From assembly GCA_037349105.1 (NCBI GenBank), contig JAYJMM010000039.1:2418001-2482000 (forward strand): a DNA stretch of 64,000 bases, in the 5' to 3' direction. The notes beneath the pieces are model-generated. The model did no database searches and was not told the origin of the DNA. It saw only the letters and a list, made by a program, of their open reading frames with translations. Of the stretch, positions 23,201-34,800 are shown one piece after another (the stretch's first letter is position 1; every line of letters starts with the position of its first letter). The stretch comes from Limnomonas spitsbergensis (Eukaryota; Chlorophyta; Chlorophyceae; Chlamydomonadales). The translations under genes and the position numbers were made by a program.

Positions 23201-26200
23201 AACTTCCCCGCGCTGGCGTCCAGCCTCAGTCGGCAGAAGGTGCGGATGACAGGAGGGAGGGAGGAAGTGTTGGAGGGAGGAAGGGTGGGAGAGTGGCTGG
23301 GAGGAAGGAATGGTGGGAGAGTGGCTGGGAGGGAGGAAGGGTTGGAGGGTGCGTGGGAGGGAGGGAGGGAGGGAGGCAGGAAGAGTGGATGGGTGGGAGG
23401 GAGGGAGAGAGGGAAGATGGGAGGAATGGTGGGAGGGAGGGTGCGTGTGAGGGAGGGTGCGTGGGAGGGAGGGAGGGAGGGGGGGAGGGAGGAAGGAAAG
23501 GTGGGAGGGTGCGTGGGAGGGAGGGAGGGAGGGTGGGTGGGAGGGAGGAAGGGTGGGAGAGTGGTTGGGAGGGAAGGAGAGAGGAAGGGTGGGAGGGAGG
23601 GAGGGAGGGTGGGCGGGAGGGAAGGAGGGAGGAAGGGTGGGAGGGAGGGAGGGAGGGAGGGAGGGAGGGAGGGTGGGTGGGAGGGAGGAAGGGTGGGAGA
23701 GTGGCTGGGAGGGAGGGAGGGAGGGTGAGAGGGAGGAAGTGTGGGAGAGTGGCTGGGAGGGAGGGAGGGAGGGTAAGTGGGAGGGTGCATGAGAGGGAGG
23801 GAGGGAGGGAGGGTGGCTGGGAGGGAGGGAGGGAGGGAGGGTGGGTGGGTGGGTAGGGGGAGGGAGGGAAGAAGGAAGGGAGGGATGGAGGTAGGGGGGC
23901 AAGAGAGGGGAGGGTATATGAGGGGAGAGGAGAGCATGAGGCGGGAGCATGATTGGTGAGGTTCCACCAAGAGAGGAGGGGCATGAAGGGAGCGGGCCGA
24001 CCACATTATTCTGAATCATCACAGCGTCTTCAGGATGGGTCCGAGCCTTACCGAGTCAGATCCAGGCTTCAGATCTGAGGTTCAGGCAGCGCCGGATTCG
24101 TGCGGCGCTGCCAGGCTGGTGGCTGCTGTTGCTGTTGGCTTGCAACACGTGCAGAGTGTGTGGCGGGCAGTTCCATATGGGCACCATAACGTTTGGGCGT
24201 ACGGGCATATGGCTGATGCGAGGGTTATTTCTCCGTGGTCATTAGGATACTTGTACCCGCCACCCCCTTCCCCCCACCCCCGAGCCTATCCGGAATAGAT
24301 ACATATACGATACGCCCTGAAGGCCTGAACCATATCCCTCTCAACCTTGTGTAGGGCAAGGCCAGCCCGAGCTCAGCTTGAGCTAGCTACCAGCAGCTCC
24401 TCTCAGCTGGTGTTCACTTGATGCTGCTGTCCATCCTACCCCATCCCCTTCCACCATTCACTCTCTACCGGTCTACCCCCCACCTTCCACCATTCACTCT
24501 CTATTGACGCCCCCTCCACTATTCATTCTTAATCCTTATTCAGAGAAGGGCAGCTTATGCTCTCTGTGTCCTACAACCAGCAGCTCCTCTCAGCTGGTGT
24601 TATCTTGATGCTGTCCTCTATTTTACCCCTCCATTCACTCTCCATCCTCTACCCTCCACCATTCACTCGCTATTGATCACCCTCCACCATTCATTCTCCA
24701 TCCTCCACCATTCATCCCCCCTTCATCCACTCTCCATGCTACCCCCTCCACCATTCACCTCCCATCTTCTACACACCACCATTCACTCCCCATCTTCTAC
24801 CCTCAACCATTCACTTCACATCTCACAATCTCCACCATTCACTCTCCATCTTCTACCCTCCACCATTCACTTCACATCACATAATCTCCACCATTCACTA
24901 TCCATCTTCCACCCTCCGCCATTCACTTCACATCTCATAATCTCCACCATCCACTCCCCATCTTCTACCCTCCACCATTCACTCCCCATCTCATAATCTC
25001 CACCATCCACTCCCCCATCTTCTACCCTCCGCCATTCACTTCACATCTCATAATCTCCACCATCCACTCCCCATCTTCTACCCCCCGCCATTCACTCCCC
25101 ATCTCATAATCTTCACCATCCACTCCCCATCTTCTACCCTCCACCATTCACTCCCCATCTCATAATCTCCACCATCCACTCCCCCATCTTCTACCATCCA
25201 CCATTCACTCCCCATCTCATAATCTCCACCATCCACTCCCCATCTTCTACCCTCCACCATCCACTCCCCATCTTATACCCTCCACCATTCACTCCCCATC
25301 TCATAATCTCCACCATCCACTCCCCCATCTTCTATCCTCCACCATTCACTTCATATCTCATAACCTCCACCATTCACTCTCCATCTTCTACCCTCCACCA
25401 CTCACTCCCCATCTCATAATCTCCACCATTCACTCTCCATCTTCTACCCTCGGCCATTCACTCTCCATCTCATAATCTCCACCATCCACTCCCCCATCTT
25501 ATACCCTCCACCATTCACTTCCAATCTCATAATCTCCACCATCCACTCCCCATCTTCTACCCTCCGCCATTCACCCCCCCCCCCCCCCATCTCATAATCT
25601 CCACCATCCACTCCCCCATCTTCTACCCTCCACCATCCACTCCCCATCTTTTACCCTCCACCATCCACTTCCCATCTCACAATCTCCACCATCCACTCCC
25701 CCATCTTCTACCCTCCACCATTCACTCCCCATCTCATAATCTCCACCATTCACTCCCCATCTTCTACGCTCCACCTTTCACTCCCCATCTTCTACCCTCC
25801 ACCATTCTCTCCCCATCCTTCCCACTCCACCATCCACTTCCCAGCTTAAAATCTCCACCATTCACTCTTCATCTTTCTTTAGATCAAGGCCAGCCTGCGC
25901 TCAGCTGTGTCTTACAACCAGCAGCTCCTCTCGGCTGGTGCAAACTTCATGCTGCTGAATGGCCTGGCCTTTGATATCACCTCCTTCGACCTCTATGGTG
26001 GGTGAAGGATCATGTTGTAGAGCGCAGGGAGGGGAGAAGAGGTAATGACAGGGGTGGGTGGGTGGGAGGGGGGGAGGCAGGGAGGGGTGTGAGAGGGTTT
26101 AAAGAGTTGTGGTCAGGGTTTGAATGGTTTGAGGGTTGGAATGCAGGGTTTGAAGGGACGCAGTTGTTTTCGTCAGTGCTGAGTACGACTAGCACTGAGG

Positions 26201-28882
26201 CACTGTGGTTACGTCCCATGCTTAGGCCAAAGTGGGCAGCTTCCTAAATCCACACCCGTTTGTTTGCGCATTTATTTCTTTACTGAGGCACCAGGGGTTG
26301 AGGCACGGTATCAGGCACGGTATCAGGCACAGTATCAGGCAAAGCTTTGTTCTCCATTTGAGCGCAGTTGCTCTGGACCAGGGAATTCCGGCTCCATACT
26401 GAAACAATCTAGAGAAACGCGAGAATCCTGAGAAGCGGGACTTCCCCCGCAGCACCTGCGGCGCTGTGTGTGTCCGTTCTGCCCCTTCAACCCTGCATCT
26501 TACCCCCTCTAAACCCTGCGAATCCCCCCTCCCCCCCCCTTCTCCGCAGCTCTCATGGACCGCCTTCGCCAAGAGGCCCGCCTTCAGCAGACCCTGAGCA
26601 ACGTGCTCGGCCTGCCCCCCGACGCGGCGCAGCGGCTGCTTGCGCTGCGCGCCGAGGCGTCGCCCGATGCCGGGCTCTCCAACGCGCGCCTGGACCTGGG
26701 TCGGATGACTGCCCACGTCACGTTTCTGAACAATCTGGAGAAGGACGCGATGTACACGCAGCGGTACAGCTCCAGCCTGATGGACATCCTTCAGGTGTAC
26801 CCGGGGAGGTGAGAGTGTTATGGTCACGGTACGGGGAGAAAGTGTGACTGTCGATGGTGGTTGTGTCACTTCAACGACCAGCTCCAGCCTCATGGACATC
26901 CTGTAGGTGTGCCCGAGGAGGTGAGAGTGTAACGGTTGTGGTGTTGGGAGGAAAGTGTGACTGTCGATGGTGGTTATGTAGCTTACACGGCCAGCTCCCG
27001 CTAATGGACATCCTGTAGGTGTGCCCGAGGAGGTGAGAGTGTAACGGTTGTGGTGTTGGGAGGAAAGTGTGACTGTCGATGGTGGTTATGTAGCTTACAC
27101 GGCCAAGCCCCGCTAATGGACATCCTGTAGGTGTGCCCGAGGAGGTGAGGGTGTAACAGTTGTGGTGTTGGGAGGAAAGTGTGACTGTCGATGGTGGTTA
27201 TGTAGCTTACACGGCCAAGCCCCGCTAATGGACATCCTGTAGGTGTGCCCGAGGAGGTGAGGGTGTAACAGTTGTGGTGTTGGGAGGAAGTGTGACTGCT
27301 GATGGTGGTTATGTAGCTTACACGGCCAGCTTCAGCCTAATGGACATCCTGCAGTTCTAACTGCAGGTGTACCCGGGGAGGTGAGCGTGTGCTGGTGATG
27401 GGGCGGGGTGAAAGGTGTGACTGTCGATGGTGGTTTGTAACTGCAGAAGGTGGTGGTGTCATCATGGACCCTGAACCTAAGCTTTTCACACTAAAACCTG
27501 AGCCCTAAGTTTTGAAACCTGAAACCTAAGCTCATAAGCCTTGTCCCTACGTGTTTAACCCTAAGCCCTTTATCTTAATACCCCGGACCCTGTGCTCTAA
27601 ACCACAAACCCCGCCCCGCTCCCTGCAGGCTGCGCCCCCTGGCATGGAAAGCCTTAACCCTAAACCCCTCCCTGCAGGCTACACTCCCTGGCACGTAAAC
27701 CCTAAACCCTAAACCCCTCCCTGCAGGCTGCGCTCCCTGGCACGTCAACCCTTAACCCTATGCTCCAAACCCTCTATCCCGCCCCCCTCCATGCAGGCTG
27801 CGGCGCTGCGCCTCCTGGCACGTAAACTCTAAAACCTATGCTCGTTATCTTATACCCTGAACCCTACCGTATGCTCTAAATCCTAAACCCTCATCCCCGC
27901 CCACCTCCCTGCAGGCTGCGCCCCCTGGCACGTAATGTTTTCACCATGATCTTTATTGCTGACCCGATGAGCGAGCCGGGCCGCGGTCTGGGGCAGGCCC
28001 TGTACCGCATGTACACCGAGCTGCTGCCGGTACGCTTTGGTGTGGCGCTGGCGGTACCGGCCGTGGTCCGCCGCATGGAGCAGCAGAGGCGCGGCGGCGC
28101 GGCGCCGGCGCCGCCGGCCTGGGACGCGATGACGGTTTCGGAGCGTTTTGCCCGTGCGATGCTGACTGTGCGTACTGCCTTTGGTGGCCAGGCCGCGTTC
28201 ATGTTCTGGGCCACGGTCAGCAGTGCAGAGATTAGCAGCGAGTCAGAGTGAGCCCTTGGGTGTTGCTTTCAGGGGTTTATGCTTTATGGTTTGGGATTTC
28301 CTGCGTGTTACCGTAGATTTGATGTGCCTTCCCTCGGGTCTGAAAAATATTTTCTTGCAATGCTGCCCTCAAAGCAAACTTTCGACCAAAACTCTAAATT
28401 TCCGACCGGAAACTGGTGTCGTCAGTCGATAAATAGTATATTTTTATCCAAGTACCCCTCAACCCCAAACAGCGTTAATCAAGAGGGATGGCAGATTGAA
28501 TCTACAACACTGTGTTTGCAGCGTGTCAGCTGGTGTAGGGGCTTTCCATGGGTCCTCCAGAAGCAGGCAACCACCGCTCCCGCTCAGGCCCAGCTCCGCG
28601 CTTTCGAATTTTGTTCGTTTTGCGGTGGGGGTTGAAGCGCCTAACCGCTCGCACTGCTGGATGGTCCCTCTCCCTTCCCTCACCCCCCTTCTCCCCACAT
28701 CACCCCTCCCTCACATCGCCCCTAGTCACGACTACTCCGAGGACATCCTCCGCCGATCTTTCACGGACGTCTGGGCCCTGTCGGCCAAGACCCCCAAGAC
28801 CCCCAAGTCCCGCCTGGCAGCGAAGAAGACTGGAGATGAGGCGTGGCAGGGGCTGCTGACCGGATCAGGCTACGCGGCAGAG
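20255..28882 (+). CDS. UGGT: UGGT exons 1-9 (signal peptide and first sensor domains)
   Basis: Exons: 20255-20401, 20622-20756, 21140-21226, 21639-22232, 23111-23239, 25883-25997, 26550-26808, 27915-28247, 28726-28882. Diagnostic residues are [18 protein letters not shown] (e1), [12 protein letters not shown] (e2), [18 protein letters not shown] (e3), [12 protein letters not shown] and [18 protein letters not shown] (e4), [17 protein letters not shown] with [14 protein letters not shown] (e5), [12 protein letters not shown] (e6), MDRLRQEA (e7), [18 protein letters not shown] (e8), [11 protein letters not shown] (e9). The exon 3 end is chosen at GCG|GTGGGT because only this keeps phase 0 into AGCCLVE. 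Exon 5 is started at ATCTGGGATCTTGC because it completes the conserved VWxLxDLGxQ motif. Confidence 0.9.
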
Positions 28883-31800
28883 GTGGGGGTGGAGTGTGGG
28901 GCGCGGGATGGGGTGTGTGGAGGGTGAGGGGACTGAATGTGTGGCAGGCGTGGGGTGGGGTGCAGGGGAGGTGTGTTTGTGGCTAGTGCTGAGGGGATCA
29001 GGCTACGCGGCAGAGGTGGGTGTGGAGTGTGGGGTGCAGGGTCATGTGTGTTTTGAGGGTGAGGGGACTGAATGTGCGGCAGAGGGGGGGCGGGGTGCAG
29101 GGAAGGGGCACGGGGTGGTGTTTGGGGTGAGGGGACTATGTGTTTCACAGGGTTTGGGGGGGTGAGGGGGGGCAGGGAAGGGGCACGGGGTGGTGTGTAT
29201 GGTGAGGGGACTGTGTTTCAGAGGGTGTGGGGGTGGGGTGGGGGGGCAGGGGAGAGGCCCCGGGTGTGAGTGGTGAGGAGACTGTATATGCGGTCCAGGT
29301 GGGAGGGTGGGGTGCAGGGTAGGGGCGCGGGGTGGGGTCATGGGGTGTGAGTGGGTCAGGGGACTGTGTGGGCAGGGTTGGGGGCTAACCCTAAACTAGG
29401 CATGGGTGGGAGCAGACTCTGCGGGCTGAGGGGTGGCTGATGCTGTGTTATGTACCGCCTGCCTGACCCAGGCTGCCTGTCTAACCTGTACTGCATGTAC
29501 TGCCTGCAACCACTGACCAATGCGGGTGGGCATGGGGCTGCTTGTGACAACGTAGCTCCTGATGCTGTCTCCTGCACTGCTGGATTGACATGTACTGCCA
29601 GTCCCACCTGTACTGCCTTCACCTAGCCACCATTGTGGCACATATGTATGGATCTGCGCGAGATTACGCATTGGCTAATGTCTTGGATTGTTAATATGGA
29701 TTGCTTGCTTAGCTTCTTTACCCGCCCACCTGTACTGCCTGTCCCACATGTACTGCCTGTCCCACCTGTACTGTCTGTAACCACCTGCCCGGTTGCAGGT
29801 TGGCATGGAGCTACAGGAGACCACTCATTGTTTAATGTTGCGTCATGCTATCATGTACTGCTGGTCTGGCATGCACCACCTGCCTCACATGTACTGCATG
29901 TCCCACCTGTACTGCCTGTAACCACCCGCCCTGTTGCAGGTTGGCATGGAGCTACAGGAGCCCACTCAATTGTCTAATGTTGCGTCAAGCTATCATAATC
30001 TGCTGGCCTAGCATGTACTGCTGGCCTAGCATGTACTGCTGGATTAGCATGTACTGCTGGCTTAGCATGCACCACCTGCCTTACATGTACTGCCCGCCCC
30101 ACCTGTACTGCCTGTAACCACCCGCCCGATTGCAGGTTGGCATGGAGCTACAGGAGACCACGCAGTGGCTGATGGCACGCGGGCTGAGCAGCTCGCCATC
30201 TCCTGTGATGTGGCTGAATGGTGGCATCACGCTCATTCCCGAGGTGCCGGCCTCCTTTGACCAGGAAGTCAACTTTGCGCTGCTGGCAGAGCAGCAGAAG
30301 CTGCAGGTGAGGCGCAGATCAGATCTGGATCCATGGGGAGGACGCTTCAGATCCGGAGCCCTGGGGGGGGTGCCTCGGATCTGGAGCCATGGGCAGGATG
30401 CTTCAGATCTGGATCCCTGGGGAGGTTGCCTCGCACCGGGATCCTTGGAGAGGTGGCCTTGGGTCCCATATGACATGGGCAGCATAAGCTACAGGTGCAG
30501 TCATGGGGGATGTATGGAAAGCCGCGCTGTGTGGGCTGCCATCTCGCAGCATAAGCTGCAGGTGCAGTCATGGGGGATGTATGGAAAGCCGCGCTGTGTG
30601 GGCTGCCATCTCGCAGCATAAGCTGCAGGTGCAGTCATGGGGGATGTATGGAAAGCTGCGCTGTGTGGGCTGCCATCTCGCAGCATAAGCTGCAGGTGCA
30701 GTCATGGGGGATGTATGGAAGGCCGCGCTGTGTGGGCTGCCATCTCGCAGCATAAGCTACAGGTGCAGTCATGGGGGATGTATGGAAGGCCGCGCTGTGT
30801 GGGCTGCCATCTCGCAGCATAAGCTGCAGGTGCAGTCATGGGGGATGTATGGAAAGCTGCGCTGTGTGGGCTGCCATCTCGCAGCATAAGCTGCAGGTGC
30901 AGTCATGGGGGATGTATGGAAAGCTGCGCTGTGTGGGCTGCCATCTCGCAGCATAAGCTACAGATGCAGTCATGGGGGATGTATGGAAAGCCGCGCTGTG
31001 TGGGCTGCCATGTCGCAGCATAAGCTGCAGGTGCAGTCATGGGGGATGTATGGAAGGCTGCGCTGTGTGGGCTGCCATCTCGCAGCATAAGCTGCAGGTG
31101 CAGTCATGGGGGATGTATGGAAGGCCGCGCTGTGTGGGCTGCCATCTCGCAGCATAAGCTGCAGGTGCAGTCATGGGGGATGTATGGAAAGCCGCGCTGT
31201 GTGGGCTGCCATCTCGCAGCATAAGCTGCAGGTGCAGTCATGGGGGATGTATGGAAAGCTGCGCTGTGTGGGCTGCCATCTCGCAGCATAAGCTGCAGGT
31301 GCAGTCATGGGGGATGTATGGAAGGCCGCGCTGTGTGGGCTGCCATCTCGCAGCATAAGCTACAGGTGCAGTCATGGGGGATGTATGGAAGGCCGCGCTG
31401 TGTGGGCTGCCATCTCGCAGCATAAGCTGCAGGTGCAGTCATGGGGGATGTATGGAAAGCTGCGCTGTGTGGGCTGCCATCTCGCAGCATAAGCTGCAGG
31501 TGCAGTCATGGGGGATGTATGGAAAGCTGCGCTGTGTGGGCTGCCATCTCGCAGCATAAGCTACAGATGCAGTCATGGGGGATGTATGGAAAGCCGCGCT
31601 GTGTGGGCTGCCATGTCGCAGCATAAGCTGCAGGTGCAGTCATGGGGGATGTATGGAAGGCCGCGCTGTGTGGGCTGCCATCTCGCAGCATAAGCTGCAG
31701 GTGCAGTCATGGGGGATGTATGGAAGGCCGCGCTGTGTGGGCTGCCATCTCGCAGCATAAGCTGCAGGTGCAGTCATGGGGGATGTATGGAAAGCCGCGC

Positions 31801-34800
31801 TGTGTGGGCTGCCATCTCGCAGCATAAGCTGCAGGTGCAGTCATGGGGGATGTATGGAAAGCTTCGCTGTGTGGGCTGCCATCTCGCAGCATAAGCTGCA
31901 GGTGCAGTCATGGGGGATGTATGGAAAGCTGCGCTGTGTGGGCTGCCATCTCTGCATGATCTTTTTGAAAGAAGATGGTAAGATATTCTGAGTCTGTCCC
32001 GGTACTGCAGGAAGCGGTATACTACGGTCGTATCACGGACGACGAAGATGTGCTGGATCAGGTGCGGTACTTACATGGCTGCATCAGGTGGTGCATATTG
32101 CTGTTAGTTTGTTGTGCATTTGGTTGTGCGTTGAATTTTACTCTCGGCGGCGTATTGTTGATTTGACATCCGGTAAGCTGCTTCAGTGCTGCTGCTGCTG
32201 CCGCTGCCAAATTGTTTTTTTTTTCTGCTGCTGCTGCATGCTGTTGCTGCTACCGTTTTTTTGCTGCTGCTGCTGTTGCTACTGCCGTTGTTTTGTTTCG
32301 CTGCTGTTGTTCTTGTATCGCTGCTGCTGTCTCCCCTCTTATTAGAATGCTCATGTGGCAGATGCTGTTGCTTAAACGCTGCTGCTGCTGCTGCTGCCGC
32401 TGCTGCTGTTGCTTTGATTCTGCTGCTGCTGCTGCAATGTGTTCAGGTGCTGGAGGAGCACTCCACCGTCACCCGATGGAACCCGCGCATCATGGCTGCT
32501 AAGGACGAAGAGGGGGAGAGCACTAAGGTACAATGGGTGTCTAAACCAAGTCATGTTAGAGGATCCATAAAGATCAGAGTTTAGCTTTGTAATTTCGAAT
32601 GATTAATTGATGGGTATCTAAACCGGATCACAAAGCTCAGGACTGACTGCGCAGGTGCATGTTGTTTCTTAGTTGCTGCCGGAGACAAAGAGGGGAGACC
32701 ACACACGTGGCACCTAGGATAAGTAAGCAAACCGGAGTGCAGAGCTCAAGACTGACTGCACAGGTGCATGTTGTTTCTTAGTTGCTGCCGGAGACAAAGA
32801 GAGGAGACCACACACAAGGTACAAGGGATACATGAGCTGATTTGGAACACACGAAACAGGATTGACCAAGCAGGTGTATGTTTTCTTGGATGGCTGCCGG
32901 GGGCGAGGAGGGGGAGGGGACCATGCACAAGGTGCAATATATCCATAAGCAAACCTGGAGGACAATGCTCAGGACTGAACATGCAGGTGCATGTGTTTGT
33001 GAATGGCTGCCAAGGATAAAGAGGGGGGACCGGACGCATAAGGTGCAATATATGAATAAGCAAAACTGTAGAGCAATGCTCAGGACTGAACGTGTAGCTG
33101 CATGTTCTGTTTTGAATGTCTGCCAGGAGGGGTGGAAGAAGAGGAGGAGACCGCATGCAAGGTGCCATGCGTGAATAATGGAACCCTCTTGATCCCCAAC
33201 GTGCAACCCCTCCCCCCCGGTAAGGGTTTTCCGCGTCAAGCTGACCTGTCAGTGCCATGGTACCGGTACAAAGAGGTTGGACACAGGAAACGAGGGTATG
33301 AACTCCCGTCTATCGAACGCATTTCCCATTGTGACCCCAGTGACAACCTCTTTTGTAACCCCCGGTTCTATATACCCCTATTGTAACGGCCATCGTAACC
33401 ATCCCTCCCATTTGGGTCAATATCGCTGCCCGAGCTTGTCGTCCATGCTGTCAACTCGTACCTGGCTGGCCACTCCTTGTAGCCTTTCTTGCAACCTCAG
33501 CAGTGTGCCCCCATCGCAACTGCCATTGCCTGCCCCTATCTCGTTTCAGAGTGTGTCACTGCCAGAGCTGGTCGGCCACGCCGCCTACTCGCACCTGGCT
33601 GGCCTCTCCTTCTACCACCTGCCCGCTGCGGCGACCGCCGGTAGCCCGCCGCGTGCCAATGCTGTGACACACTATGTGGTCGCTGACCTTGCATCGGACA
33701 TCGGGAGAGGGCTGGTGCTGCAGGTGTGCAAGTGGGGTGAGGGGGGGAAGGGGAAGGAAGAACCTAGACATCATTGTTTTGTGTGAGTGTGTGTAAACAA
33801 ATAAATCAATACACCCTGGGGCGTGGATTGAGGAAGCCACCCGTTTGGCTGTAGCACTAGGTGGACGCTTCACGCTGTGATGCTAGGCCGAAACCCCCAA
33901 AATCCCTTAACCCTCTTATGTTGGGTGCAGGCGCTCCTGGACGGGATAGGGCTTAAACGACAAACCCTAAACCCTCTAATGTTAGGTGCAGGCGCTCCTG
34001 GCCGTGGTAGGGTTTAAATCCTGAATTTTTAGGTTTGTGGGTGCTCCCAGTTTGTGTGGTGGGGCCGTCACCCTGAACCCTGATGTTTGGATGGGGCGCT
34101 GCCCGCTTTGTGTGGGACAGCATGGTCCTAAGACCTTGTGTTGGACACAGGCGCCCTGCTTTGTGCAGAAAGGAGACTGAACCTAAGCCCTTGTGTGGGG
34201 CTTAGGGTTTGGGTGAAGGCTTTAGGCTTTGTGTAGAAAGGACTGAACCTAAGCCCTTGTGTGGGGCTTAGGGTTTGGGTTAAGGCTTTGGGCTTTGTGC
34301 AGAAAGGAGACTGAACCTAAGCCCTTGTGTGGGGCTTAGGGTTTGGGTTAAGGCTTTAGGCTTTGTGTAGAAAGGACTGAACCTAAGCCCTTGTGTGGGG
34401 CGTGTGCGCTCCGCTTTGTGCGCTGCTACCCACGTCTGGATTCGGGGCAATCAGGGACATGGGCATTACTTCAAGCCTTAATCGTGAAGCCAAAAACTGA
34501 ACCCTTACGTTAGGCGCAGGCGCTGCGCTTTATAACGGCGATTCCCACGGTGTCCAAGGCGGCGTATTTGGTGATTGTGCCGTACCCAGCTGGTCCTAAA
34601 CCCTGAGCCCTCATGTTGGACACTGGCCCTAGAATTGTGCCACTCCCCATGCCCATCCTCTTGGTGGCGAGGGAAATAGTCCCAAGAACTGACCCCTGAC
34701 CCCTGAACCCTTACAATAGGCATAGGCGCTCCGCTGTGTAACCTCGATGTTTGCTTCTGGCTTCAGGGCAGTCAGGGAGAACGATTCAACCCAAGCCCGA

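Noticed and set aside
23129..24022. Long PPSLPPSLP- and [14 protein letters not shown] frames
   Set aside because: Compositional frames of the polypurine tract, not coding.
30481..31953. CRISPR array
   Set aside because: The whole 67-bp unit is repeated with no unique spacers, and the setting is a eukaryotic intron.
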